From the NCBI GenBank assembly GCA_020744425.1, contig JAGMUV010000014.1, positions 1,054,001 to 1,118,000 on the forward strand: 64,000 nt of DNA, given 5' to 3'. The translations under genes were made by a program, and so were the position numbers. The notes beneath the pieces were generated by a model. That model did no database searches. It saw only the letters and a list, made by a program, of their open reading frames with translations, and was not told where the DNA came from. Positions 32,884 through 42,972 of the stretch are shown here, in pieces. Each line of letters begins with the position of its first letter. Position 1 is the stretch's first letter. Source of the DNA: Dactylonectria macrodidyma (taxonomy: Eukaryota; Ascomycota; Sordariomycetes; Hypocreales; Nectriaceae).

Positions 32884-33846
32884 TTAATTGGGCTTTGCGT
32901 AGTCTATCTGGTAGAAGGTCTTAACAGTGTTGAAGTACCCCTCGTATTCGACCTCCTCAGACTCACCATCCCCATCCAAGTCGTAATGATAGTGGCCGCC
33001 CTCTTGCTTCTCATTGGAGAAACAATGTGTGTGCTCCAGTCTGATTCCCATCCCTTGAGGGTCTGCAGAGTGGAGTACCGCGAGGCAAACCATGGGGCTG
33101 CCAAAATTGTGGTATGATAGCCATGAGTCGAGGGCATCCTGGCTCTTGAATGGGAGCTGATTCTGAGGAGGGAAGGGCGGCATGATGTGGAACTTAGCCT
33201 TGCCTGACTTCATGATGAAGACGCCTCCCAGAGATACTTGGCGATCTGTCCCATAAGCATTGGCTAGTGCGTGGCGCATGAAATCCGTGAAGCTGGCAAA
33301 GTCTCCCCTTCGACATCGGGCAGTGACCTTGATCACGGGACCAGGGAGGCCGAGAGACCCGTAGATGTTCATCATCAAGCAGAAGTCTGTGGTACTTGAT
33401 GCAGGGCAGCCTACTACCTGAGGTTCACCTGGCACGTTGACGAACCTGGCGGAGCGAGTGAGGTTCTTAATATTGTCGAACCCATCTTGCCAGCTGAAGT
33501 GAGGAGCAAGTTCCGAGTTGGTGCCGTGGATGTGAAAGGGACCCGCTCCAGCGCCGACAATGGCTCCCTTTTCAGGTGATAGACCCATAATCTTGGCACA
33601 GTCTATGAGTGAGTACTGCTTGTCTAGGCGTGGCTGCGGGAACAGGTTCCCCTGGCCACCAATGTCTGCAGCGGTTTCAGATCCGCTGAGACCCTCGCAT
33701 GCCAACTTGAAAGGCGCCTCTCGTAGATCTGGACACTCGGCGACCATGGCAGACGAGGTCGCATAGTTTGAAGGGAGTGCCTGCGCCAGAACCGTGGCGA
33801 TATCCTCTAGGGAGGGGGGTGAAAGATCGTGTCGCGTAGACTTCAT
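32884..33846 (-). CDS. C11orf54-like (DUF1907) zinc ester hydrolase
   Basis: A 320-residue, single-exon protein close in length to human C11orf54. The family's zinc site is visible near the C-terminus as HTHCFSNEKQEGGHYHYD (His-x-His and His-x-His), followed by YEGYF and FYQIDYA. Other family-like blocks are GEPQVVGCPASSTTDF, NIYGSLGLPGPVIKVTARCRRGDF and PMVCLAVLHSADP. The open frame continues upstream, but the ATG at 33846 gives MKSTRHDLSPPSLEDIATVL, which aligns with the usual start. Known members hydrolyse simple esters in vitro. The natural substrate is not settled. In this neighbourhood a lactone or sugar ester is an attractive guess. It is divergent from the SDR gene at 34347. Confidence 0.9.
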   Translation of the reverse strand: MKSTRHDLSPPSLEDIATVLAQALPSNYATSSAMVAECPDLREAPFKLACEGLSGSETAADIGGQGNLFPQPRLDKQYSLIDCAKIMGLSPEKGAIVGAGAGPFHIHGTNSELAPHFSWQDGFDNIKNLTRSARFVNVPGEPQVVGCPASSTTDFCLMMNIYGSLGLPGPVIKVTARCRRGDFASFTDFMRHALANAYGTDRQVSLGGVFIMKSGKAKFHIMPPFPPQNQLPFKSQDALDSWLSYHNFGSPMVCLAVLHSADPQGMGIRLEHTHCFSNEKQEGGHYHYDLDGDGESEEVEYEGYFNTVKTFYQIDYAKPN

Positions 33847-34346
33847 ATTAAGTTGAAGATATTGATGAAGAGTGAAAGTATGTTTCGTTGGATTTGTGTG
33901 CCGGAGATGTTGCAACGCAGCAGTTTATTTGGCATCTCAAGCGCCACGACCATCTCTAATTCCAATCTTCTATATACCTTTCCTTGGATGGGTAAAGAAT
34001 TAGTGAACGTGATACTGATACCATGATCTTAGACCTCAAAGCACCTCTCGAGACCCAAGGGCGACCTAAGCAGGTGAATGCGAAGCCGAAACAGGAAAGC
34101 CCGAAGTGCCACACTCGGCGCCGATGAACTGAACCCCGAGATGCTTCAATCCCTTCACCGGAGCTAGTGGCAGTAGCGCTCCCCGAGCCCTGCCACAGGT
34201 GGAGATGACGGTTCCCCGGGCTTGTGGCAACTGAAGTGGAAAGGTTAAGTTGACCTTGCTTGCGGGACGGTCGATCATCATCACCATCATCATCATCATC
34301 TCCTTGTGAAGCTTTGATCATAACAAAGTCGAACACAAACAGTATC
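33847..34346. promoter_or_regulatory. Divergent promoter with CCGGAG sites
   Basis: A 500-bp region between the C11orf54-like gene and an SDR. CCGGAG occurs at 33901-33906 and 34158-34163. A TATATAG-like box is at 33970-33976 (read on either strand), about 125 bases before the minus-strand ATG. A short CATCAT run at about 34276-34300 lies before the SDR leader. Confidence 0.5.
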
Positions 34347-35165
34347 ATGCCGACAACATTCGCCACCTATCCGAGCCTACGGGGCCAGAATGTGCTTATC
34401 ACGGGGGGCGCGGAAGGCATCGGTGCCGCCACCGTAGAGCTCTTTGCTCTCCAAGGGTCACGCGTCTTCTTTCTCGACATTGCCGACGAATCCGCTCGCA
34501 ACACCATACAGCACGTCACCTCGATTTTCGGCAAAGCCCATGGTCGCCAAGAAATCTCGTTTATACAGCCCCTTTTCTACCACTGCGACGTCACAGACCT
34601 GGACACCCTCAAGGCTACAGTTGACCAAATCGAGCAAGCCCACGGCGTGATCCACGTCCTTATCAACAACGCCGCGGCGGCTGGTAGCAAAGCCAGACTC
34701 GACACGGAAAAAGTCACTGCCGAGGAATGGGATTTCCACTGTAACGTCAATTTGCGGCACGTCTTCTTCCTCACCCAGGCCGTTCTTCCTGCAATGAAGC
34801 GTGTTGGAGGCGGTAGCATCGTGAACATGGGCTCCATCACTTGGCGGATCCCCGCGGCTGGTCAGCCGATCTACGGCGCCTGCAAGGCAGCTATCATGGG
34901 CCTCACTCGTATTCAAAGCAAGGAGGTTGGGCCATGGAACATCCGTATCAACAGCGTCATGCCGGGTGCGATTGCGACGCAGAGGCAGCGGGACGAGGTC
35001 TTGACTCCGGATTATCGTGCCGAAGTCATGAGATCGCAGAGTTTGCAGCGAGATCTCGTCCCAGAAGATGTTGCCAAAGTCATCGTATTTCTGGGCAGTG
35101 ATGAGGCCAGCGGTGTCACGGGAAGTACATATGTCGTTGATGGAGGGTGGTGCAGTGACCCTTGA
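34347..35165 (+). CDS. Short-chain dehydrogenase/reductase (SDR 1 of cluster)
   Basis: A classical SDR of 272 residues, one exon. The cofactor loop is TGGAEGIG, the structural block NNAAAAG, and the catalytic Ser, Tyr and Lys are in MGSITW and YGACK. The C-terminus VTGSTYVVDGGWC is that of FabG/glucose dehydrogenase-like members. The acidic residue ending the second strand (FLDIAD) favours NAD over NADP. I start at ATG 34347 (MPTTFATYPSL), since the earlier in-frame part is low-complexity His/Ser codons from the CATCAT run. It probably oxidises a sugar or polyol carbonyl/alcohol in the cluster. Confidence 0.93.
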   Translation: MPTTFATYPSLRGQNVLITGGAEGIGAATVELFALQGSRVFFLDIADESARNTIQHVTSIFGKAHGRQEISFIQPLFYHCDVTDLDTLKATVDQIEQAHGVIHVLINNAAAAGSKARLDTEKVTAEEWDFHCNVNLRHVFFLTQAVLPAMKRVGGGSIVNMGSITWRIPAAGQPIYGACKAAIMGLTRIQSKEVGPWNIRINSVMPGAIATQRQRDEVLTPDYRAEVMRSQSLQRDLVPEDVAKVIVFLGSDEASGVTGSTYVVDGGWCSDP

Positions 35166-35427
35166 TCAGTGTAGTTGAGAAATACAACGTTTTATGAGGC
35201 TTTATCCTTCAAGCCCTCAATTTAGATTGTCCTCTCACACTATCGGCAGAGTTTGTCATTTCACAGGGAACATATTGTTGCAAGGCGTAGTGAACATGTC
35301 AATCGATGTACCTAATTGAACGTTGGCGTTTGTTTTCAGCTATCAAGACAGACAAGGAGAGAGGGCGACATCTTGTCCTAGTGCTTTTTCTAATATCATA
35401 TTGAATCTCAAATTTCCTGGTGCGCCA

Positions 35428-36405
35428 TCACGCGATAGACATTTTCATTCCACCGTTCGCGCAGATGACGCTTCCCGTAGTCCATCCACTCTCAGCCGAA
35501 CACAGCATGTCAACCGTGCCAGCAATCTCATGCGTAAATCCTGGCCGCCTTCCTCTCATAGGCCCCCTAACGATTGCATCGAACCTCTCAGCATCCGGAC
35601 CCGCAAGCGCCAGTACGTCTTCCTCTCCATTATATCCTTCCAAGGGTGTAGTGTCAACATATGGCTGGTTAATATTCCAAAACACCGGGCCTGCCCGTTC
35701 GTACATGTTTCCCCATGCAGGGCCGGGGTTGATCGTGTTTACCGTGGCTCTCGCAGAAAGCTCACGGCTCCAGACGCGCGTCATGGCTTCCACAGCTGCT
35801 TTGCTTCCAGCATATACAGACTGACCCTGGTAGCCTATGGAGGAAGAGACGCTCGAAACATTAATGATACGACCCGATTGGTTGGTCGGAAGGTATGGGG
35901 CGACTGCCTGTGTGAGTAACAAGGGAGCCAGAACGTTAATCGCGTAGACACGCTCAAACTCTGTAGCGTCTATGGGGCCTTGGAGCTCGTCATTGAGATG
36001 CTGGTTTGACGCCACGCCTGCATTGTTGATCAGAAAATCAATTTGAAAGGGCTTTTCGGTTGCATAGGTCTTGAAAAAGTCTTTGGCAGCTTGTAGTATG
36101 GTCTGTGATGCCTCGCCCGGGGAGCCTAGATCGGCCTGAACGCAGGTGCTAGATATGGTGTGTAAATAAGACAATTGCTTGCATAGTGCAGTTGTCGAAG
36201 TTGTCGAACTATCAGAGGTGTATGCGAGGAGAAGGTTGCAGCCTTTTTGTGCCAGGCGATGAGCCACCGCAGCACCGATGCCTTACGTTGATTAAAACCA
36301 AGGAATGTAGGCAAACTTCACGGGCCGTGGGCCCTGGAAGGAAAACTTACCTCGAGACCCTCCGGTTACAATGGCAAGTTTGTTCTCGTATGGATGGTGT
36401 GACAT
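35428..36405 (-). CDS. Short-chain dehydrogenase/reductase (SDR 2 of cluster)
   Basis: A classical SDR of 302 residues. A short first exon (36405-36351) carries MSHHPYENKLAIVTGGSRG, and a 68-nt intron joins in phase to 36281-35428. Motifs are TGGSRGIG, NNAGV, VSSVSSSIG, and Tyr/Lys in YAGSKAA. The loop after the active site is long, with a Pro-rich insertion and a Tyr-rich segment NINQPYVDTTPLEGYNG that is unusual and may shape the substrate pocket. It converges with SDR 1, whose stop is 262 bases away. Its promoter has a CGG/CCG palindrome at 36592-36607 and the 10-mer CCCCGGAGTC shared with the 40.5-kb promoter. Confidence 0.92.
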
Positions 36406-37368
36406 GGCGCTTTACAGTGTAGACGAGTAGGTTTGGAGACCAGATGTGCATTGACGGTTTGTGTGAGAGCAGGGGTGTTATGGAACGGAATTGACTCTCA
36501 GCGGACGCAATGATCTATGACCTTCGCTAGGCATCTCGATCCTCATCGCTCGAGGGAACTGTTGATATTCAGGAGGAACGCCACAGAATTTCGGGGCCGA
36601 AGCCCCGGAGTCACTGCCAAGGTCTTCGGCCTTCGGCCTGGACTTGAGTTGGAGTGGGGCACTTCAGAGCCCTCCGATTGGATCCGGGGACCGCTCTCTT
36701 TCATGCCAGGATTTATCGGAGATCCCTGGTGTTGTGGAAGGGCCACATAGTGATACAACTAGACACTCCACAAAGCCCGTCTTTAGCAATCCCGTCAGCG
36801 ATCCTTCGGCCTTTTGAAATTTGAATGATATCACAATAGTGAAATACGGGTCGCTTCGAGCATTGTCCCCCACTCCAGGAGTTCTGCTATCACTTGATGG
36901 GAGCTACCCTAGGGCAGAGCAGAGCGCAAAGTGGTTTTTAGAAGTTATGATCAAAAGTTCGGTCACCGGGCCCGCCTCGACTCAATGCACTAGACGGAGA
37001 TGCTTTGTAGCAGCGTAGAAAGCAGTTATAGATGAGAAGGGTGGAAGTTTTGGTACCGACACAAGAACCCGTAACCACTCATGTGTCACGTGCCCCGGGC
37101 GAGTCACTGGCAAGGCTCCTGACGGAGGCATTTATAGCGGACCTAGGCCCTAGGATAGAGGGCCGGAGATTAATCTTACGCCTTACATGACCCCTACCAG
37201 TGACCCTACAGCTAGTGACCTGCGTCTCTCACTCTTCTCAATAGGCATCTCACGTTATGTGGATGTTACAGAGCTAGTCAGCGACGGTATCTAACTTAGC
37301 CACAACAATAGACTGGCGTTTTGGTGTGCCGATGTGCGCATGTATTCTTGTTCACGTTACTGCCGAGT
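36406..37368. other. Intergenic region upstream of SDR 2
   Basis: About 960 bases between the SDR 2 start and the 3' end of the lactonase gene. It holds the palindromic site at 36592-36612. The part from 36700 to 37300 shows only short frames and no recognisable repeat. Confidence 0.5.
36592..36612. promoter_or_regulatory. CGG/CCG hairpin and CCCCGGAGTC element
   Basis: CGGGGC-CGAA-GCCCCG forms a perfect 6-bp inverted repeat about 190 bases upstream of the SDR 2 start, overlapped by CCCCGGAGTC. The same 10-mer is found at 40487-40496 before SDR 3. Paired CGG triplets are what Zn2Cys6 regulators bind. Confidence 0.45.
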
Positions 37369-38448
37369 CTAGTTTACTTCCCTCACCCCACCTGTGTAGC
37401 CAAGAAAACATCCAAACTTGTTCTTCCTCAACCCAGTGCAACCGACTACAGGCACATAGAACAAAGCGCCCGCCTCCTCCCCTTCCCACTCCAAAGAAGC
37501 GTGCTCTCTCTTGGCCGTAGTAACAATAAGTTGGTCGAGGCTAGGACCAACCCAGGCACCATGTGTCACTCTGGCGGCATTGACGTTCCATTCCTTCAAG
37601 GTCTGGCCGAGGGGATTGTACTTTATGACGACGCCTCCGTCCCAGATGAAAGTGTAGATATTTCCCTGGGAGTCTGTGAGAAGGCCATCTGCCTCACCGT
37701 CTGTCTTGTTGCGCATCACAACTACCCTTCGGTTATGGATGCGTCCTTCTGCAGCATCGAAGTCATATGCCCAAATGCGCTGAGATTGGATAGTTAGTTC
37801 TGTCGGAGACAGGGAGGGCAGCATCGGTAGGTCGGCAAGAGCACTTACATTGTAGTACGAATCCACCAAAAACATCACGCAGTTGTCCGGCGACCAACAG
37901 AGCCCATTTCCAGCACCAATGCCACCTTCTTGTGCAATTGACAAGGTTCCGTCAGGGTCATATCGGTAAATGCAACCTTGGGGTTGGTGGCGATCTGCCT
38001 CGGGAGATGACTTGGGTATTTTCCTTGACTAATTTAGGATCGGTGGTGATTGTTCCATTTCTGGCCTTGAGACTTACTCTAGAACACGGTCAATGGTTCC
38101 AACCCAGAGCCTACCAAGAGAATCAATGCCGGCGTCGTTGAACCGCATGTTTGTCGTGTCACTGAACACCCGCTTCAACACGGTCCATTCCCCATCCTCT
38201 GTGACCCGCACAATCGATGAAAAGGAACATATGAGATAGCCTCCGTCTCGGTGGAATGAGAGAAAGGTGATGGGCTCCGGGCACTGGATGGTGCGGCGTT
38301 CATGCTTATGCACACCGCCCAACTGAAGAATGTTGATCTTTTGGCCGAGCACGTCGACATAGTGTAGCGTGTTGTCCTCCTCCCGATACAGAGGCGACTC
38401 GCCCAGCTCCATATGAGGTGTCACAAATGCCTTGATCCTGTAGCTCAT
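37369..38448 (-). CDS. SMP-30/gluconolactonase-type lactonase
   Basis: A six-bladed beta-propeller hydrolase of the SMP-30/gluconolactonase/LRE family, 318 residues. Exons are 38448-38078, 38023-37849 and 37779-37369. Metal-site residues of the family are visible: Glu in LGESPLY, Asn-Asp in RFNDAGID and Asp in LVDSYYN. GNGLCWSPD and DGEADGL are the family's blade motifs. For intron 1 the frame holds only if the acceptor is CAAG at 38027-38024, rather than the TTAG just before it, which lies too close to the branch site. It should open a sugar lactone to the aldonic acid, the step after an SDR or AKR oxidation. It is read in the same direction as SDR 2 and SDR 3. Confidence 0.92.
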
Positions 38449-39483
38449 TATTGATGCTCTGTTGCTTGGAGATAATGGCTGACGTCGATAGAGGTGGAAT
38501 CTTGTGGTGAGTCTCAGTTACCTGGTTGCGAATTTGCAGGCCCGGAGCATGAACGCCAGTCCATTACAACTGAGCACCAGTACAGAAGTCATCATGAAAT
38601 GAAGAAAGTCAAGTAAGCGCTATGTTTCGGAGATCTGAAAAGAGAAAGGCCGATCACTCTCGTTTGATTGATGCACTTTCGCCGGAGAAAGGATCTCATT
38701 ACATGGACCTTCGACTCGACTCCTGCGCCACTGCGAACCGAGCACGCATGCAATTGTGGGTGTAGGAGAGGCCTCAGAAATGGCTAGCATCCGTCTGAAA
38801 AGGCACTAGTAGGGAGCAGGGGCAATGAAGCTCGACGTGGCGTTGCGGGCGCGGTGATCCCCTTCATCGTGTTTGGCGCGTGCTTTCTTGATATCGCTGC
38901 AGAATGACAGACGCCGCGTCGGAGGTGCTCGGGGCTTATTTCTGGGCATTGAGTACAGCGACGAAGTAAAGGTTTAACAACGTCTTTCTATATGTTTTCG
39001 TCTGTTGAGATCCTGGTCATATTGTCTTCCCCAGGGTTCTTAATGAATCGTAAAGCACTAGCGCGCAGTGGTCAGGAAGCGAACGAGGGCATCAGGAGAG
39101 AAGGAAGTATGGAGAATGAAATGACTTCAGCATTCTAATTGATAAGACGGGATGCTAGAAGCGTTTGACCTTTTATTCTAGGCCTTTGTACTTGTGCTGA
39201 ACTACATTCCTCGCTGGCTAAGGATTACACTTGCACCTTCCGGCCTTGCCTCCCCCGATCCCCGTTCCTTTGGATGACTACCTGGATTCCCAAAGAAAGT
39301 ATTCTAGAAAGGGTCGCTTTTACCGTTGTACTGCAGATGTGAGTGTTTCTGATGTCGTCTATACGGCGTCAACGCTCAGCGCGATCGCGACCATTGATGT
39401 ACGTTCCTTTGCGGCATTATTTTGTTTGAACATTGCCACGACTCTATAAATCTAGCTTCTATTTGAGAAAAAAGAGCATTCTT
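38449..39483. other. Intergenic region upstream of the lactonase
   Basis: About 1 kb. CCGGAG occurs at 38542-38547 and 38682-38687, 94 and 234 bases before the lactonase ATG. A plus frame at 39231-39449 has no recognisable content. No gene is claimed. Confidence 0.5.
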
Positions 39484-40328
39484 TCAACAATTCCAGCCAC
39501 CATCGATGCAAAGCGTGGCACCAGTGACGAAGCTTGCGTCGTCGCTGAGGAGGAACACATTTAGCTGAGCCACCTCGGTAGCTTCGCCAAATCGCTTCAA
39601 GGCTGTTCCAGAAGGGTCTTCCTGTGATTCTCGCGTCTGGTTCGCTTGAGCCCTTGCCATCATGGGCGTTTGAATGTACCCTCTGTGCCCTGGTAAGACC
39701 TCTTGTCATCGACAAAGGCGAAGTAAATCAGGATCGGTGGTTTGACTTACGGCGCAACACAGTTCACCCTGATCCCCCTTGGCCCAACCTCCTTAGCGAC
39801 AGAGCTGGTTAATCCCACGACTGCATGCTTAGAGGCTGCATAAGCTGCCGCGGCTTCACGCCCCTGGAGACTGAGACCGCTTCCAGCATTAATAATGCTG
39901 CCTCCGTTGGACAGATGTGGGATGACTGCTCTCATGCAATTCATCACGCCTTTGACATTGACGCCAAAAACAAAATCCCACTCGCTGTCATCCTGGTCAA
40001 CAACGTAGGCAATGTTATGGGATTTAGGGATGACACCCGCGAGGTTTGCACTGCCATCTAGGCGACCGAAACGCTGAATTGTCTTCTTGATCCACTCCTC
40101 AACCTCTCGCCGGTTTCTGACGTCGACCCTTTGCACGTATAAAGGATCGCTCTGTAGCTTGTTCAGGGTCATGTAAAACTTGGAAAGCTCCTTCAATTCT
40201 TCGAGAGCTGTCTCTTGGATGTCGCAGACGGAAACTGAAGCTCCTCGAGTGAGGAGTAGGCGGACTGTCTCAAGGCCGATACCTGATGCGCCACCCGTAA
40301 CGGCGTAGACCTTTCCCTTGAGAGACAT
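39484..40328 (-). CDS. Short-chain dehydrogenase/reductase (SDR 3 of cluster)
   Basis: A classical SDR of 258 residues in two exons (40328-39751 and 39682-39484), joined by a 68-nt intron in phase with the acceptor CAG at 39685-39683. Motifs are TGGASGIG, VCDIQE at the cofactor-selecting strand (Asp, so probably NAD), NLAG, the catalytic Ser in NAGSGLS and Tyr/Lys in YAASK. The end is VTGATLCIDGGWNC. Compared with FabG it has an extra stretch between strands 2 and 3 (LSKFYMTLNKLQSDPLY). It shares a divergent promoter with the sugar transporter at 41001. Confidence 0.93.
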
Positions 40329-41000
40329 TTTAGGTTACGTGACGAGATGATGAGCTTGAATGCTGAGTTTTGTGTAAGCGAACAGACAGAATTTACGTCG
40401 TCTGGTGGAACCTTATCTCATTGCTTAAGAATTCGCGATATCGAAATATAACATCAAGTCCATGGAGGCTAGATCCGGAAGAGTATCCCCGGAGTCTCCG
40501 TGTTTAGGAAACTCCGAGTGCTTGGCGAGTATCATGAATCAGGCCTCGGTCTGTCGGCGCCGAGGTAGTGTCTTCATCTGTAAAATCACCCGAACCAAAC
40601 CGGGGCCCTGGATATGAGCCCATAGTAAATCATGGTCTCATGATATGGAAATCGGTTATGAAGCCACCGCTCTATTACTCATATATTCGGCGCCGAAGAT
40701 CTGGGATGGCCCTAGAGTTGACAAGGGGGAACATACCAGGAGGGAACCAGACCAGGTCAACCCCAGGTTTTCCCATGGGGAGGGTTTCGGCCCCAATTCA
40801 ACCTCATGACTCCAGATCAAGCAATAGCCCAAGAATCTGGGGACCCCACAAACTTAGAGGTGTCATAGATTTCTATAAATCATGACCATCGCCGGCGAAT
40901 TTTACCTTTGTCCCAACCCAACTCAACCGATCCTATACAGAGTATCAGTTTTCGTTTTCCTTGACACTTGATCTGCATATCTCTACATAATTATCTCAGA
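40329..41000. promoter_or_regulatory. Divergent promoter of SDR 3 and the sugar transporter
   Basis: A 672-bp promoter region. It contains the perfect palindrome CGGAGTCTCCG (40490-40500), a CGG-N5-CCG site suited to a Zn2Cys6 dimer, and a TATA box TATAAAT at 40874-40880, 121 bases before the transporter ATG. Several more GGCGCCG/CCGG clusters follow between 40555 and 40700. Confidence 0.6.
40490..40500. promoter_or_regulatory. CGG-N5-CCG palindrome, likely Zn2Cys6 site
   Basis: CGGAGTCTCCG is a perfect inverted repeat around a central T, 162 bases upstream of SDR 3 and about 500 bases upstream of the transporter. Two Zn2Cys6 genes of the cluster are candidate binders. Confidence 0.5.
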
Positions 41001-42675
41001 ATGCTCGGCAACTTCATCATCGATCGCCCGCAGACCCGGGAAGCCGGAGCTGTGTGGTTTCCAGTCATCCTGGGCGTCTTCGTCGCATTTGGCGGTGTTC
41101 TCTATGGATATGATACTGGAATCATTAGCGGAATTCTCGCCATGAGATATTGGAGGGATCTCTTCTCCACTGGCCACAGGAACCCTAACGACGGCGAGCT
41201 CGATGTGACGTCCTCACAGAGCTCGCTGATCGTCTCTATCCTCTCAGTCGGTACATTCTTTGGCGCTTTATTAGCTGCGCCTCTTGCGGACAGGCTGGGC
41301 AGACGTCTTTCTCTGTGCATTGGAAACGTCATTTTCGTGGCCGGCGTCACGGTCCAGACAGCTTCCACGACAATTCCAACCTTTACGGCTGGACGGTGCC
41401 TGGCTGGCTTCGGTGTCGGCGTCATCTCCGCCATCAGTACGTCCCTCAAGCAATGAAAGGATTAACGCCACAATATCAAGACGCTAACATACTTTGCTTC
41501 AAGTTCCTCTCTACCAGTCGGAGACGGCCCCCAAGAGGCTGCGTGGCACTATTGTTGGGACATACCAGCTGTCCATCACCATCGGCCTGCTGCTTGCCGC
41601 CATTGTGAACAACGCAACCAAGGGTCGAAACGACAGTGGATCTTATCGAATTCCCGTTGCCATACAGTTTCTATGGTCTATCATCCTGTTCACAGGTACA
41701 ATTTTCCTCCCAGAGACGCCCCGATACCTGGTCAAGCGTGGCAAATTGGACAAAGCCATGGCTTCACTCAGCCGACTCCGTCGTTTGCCAGCCGAGCATC
41801 CTGCTCTAGAAGTCGAGTTGCGTGAAATCAGGGAGAACCACGAGTATGAGATGAGTCTTTGTTCTGCATCGTGGGCGGCTTGCTACCGCGGTGATAACCT
41901 CAAGAGATTACTTATCAGCTGCACTCTCCAGGCCCTTCAACAGCTTACGGGTGTGAACTTCGTCTTCTACTACGGTACTGCTTTCTTTCGGAACTCTGGC
42001 GTTGAGAATCCCTTCATCATAAGTATGATCACCAGCTGCATCAACACAATCTCCACTCTCCCCGGCCTTTGGGCTGTCGAGAAGCTCGGTCGCCGTCAAT
42101 TGCTGCTCATCGGAGCCGCTGGCATGGGCCTCTGTCAGCTCGTCGTCGCGATCGTGGGCACCGTCGACCCTAGCTCGTCCGGACAAAAGGTCCTCGTCGC
42201 CTTTGTCTGCGTGTTCATCTTCTTTTTCGCCTCAACATGGGGCATTGGAGCCTGGGTGGTCACGAGCGAGCTCTTCTCCCTCAAGGTCCGAGCCAAGTGT
42301 CTCGCTCAGTCTGTGGCAACTAACTGGCTATTCAACTGGGCCCTGGGATACGCCACTCCGTATCTTGTCGACTCAGGCCCTGGCAACGCGGGTCTCGGGG
42401 CAAAGGTCTTCTTTATTTGGGGTGGCTCGTGCTGCGTCGGCTTTGCCTTCACCTACTTTTTCATCTACGAAACTAAGGGTCTTGGGTTGGAGGAGGTTGA
42501 CGAACTCTTCTTGAAAGTCAAGAACGCCCGCGAGTCTACAACTTTTGTTCCGACGTCTACACTCGCAAGTCTTCAGGATAGTCAGAGTAAAGTCGATAAG
42601 TGGGTCCATCCTGATGCCACTGAAACATTGGACGACAAGACCTCCGTCCATCGTCATGTCGAAATGCTGAGTTAG
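41001..42675 (+). CDS. MFS sugar transporter
   Basis: A 12-helix sugar porter, 535 residues, exons 41001-41436 and 41504-42675, with a 67-nt intron in phase. Family signatures are all present: GYDTGIISG in helix 1, DRLGRR after helix 2, the PESP-like PETPRYLVKRGK, QQLTGVNFVFYYG in helix 7, EKLGRRQLLLIG, and the C-terminal FFIYETKGLGLEEVDELF. This is the hexose/xylose/quinate-transporter family of the plasma membrane, normally proton-coupled. The start ATG follows a TATA box by 121 bases. The frame is open a little upstream, but without ATG. It would bring in the sugar used by the neighbouring enzymes. Confidence 0.95.
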
Positions 42676-42833
42676 GTTAAGCCCTCGCACTTTAGGCTCG
42701 CGGACTACCTACGTAGTAGTCGACTACGGCCTTAGTTGCAGCCGGTTTTCGGCGAGTGGAAGGTAGTAATAGAAAATATGAAGTTCAGGCTTGGCATAGG
42801 CGAAACCACGGGCATGTCACCAGTCACTCTTGT

Positions 42834-42870
42834 CCGGAGATACAAATCGGGTAACCCCGAACAGCCGGGG
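42834..42870. promoter_or_regulatory. CCGGAG and CCCCG/CGGGG inverted repeat
   Basis: CCGGAG at 42834-42839 and the inverted repeat CCCCG-AACAGC-CGGGG ending at 42870 lie 100-140 bases before the HAD phosphatase ATG, in the only 297 bases between it and the transporter. Confidence 0.4.
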
Positions 42871-42972
42871 TCTGACTAGTTAATCTAGAGGCGCGGAACA
42901 CATAATCGCCACGACCTTGTCTGGGGGCCGCAATTGTTTTTACCCAGCATTAAGCAGTCAATAAAATTCGTT

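Noticed and set aside
34276..34300. CATCAT run as a functional repeat
   Set aside because: Short and simple. It only adds His/Ser codons to the open frame upstream of the chosen ATG.
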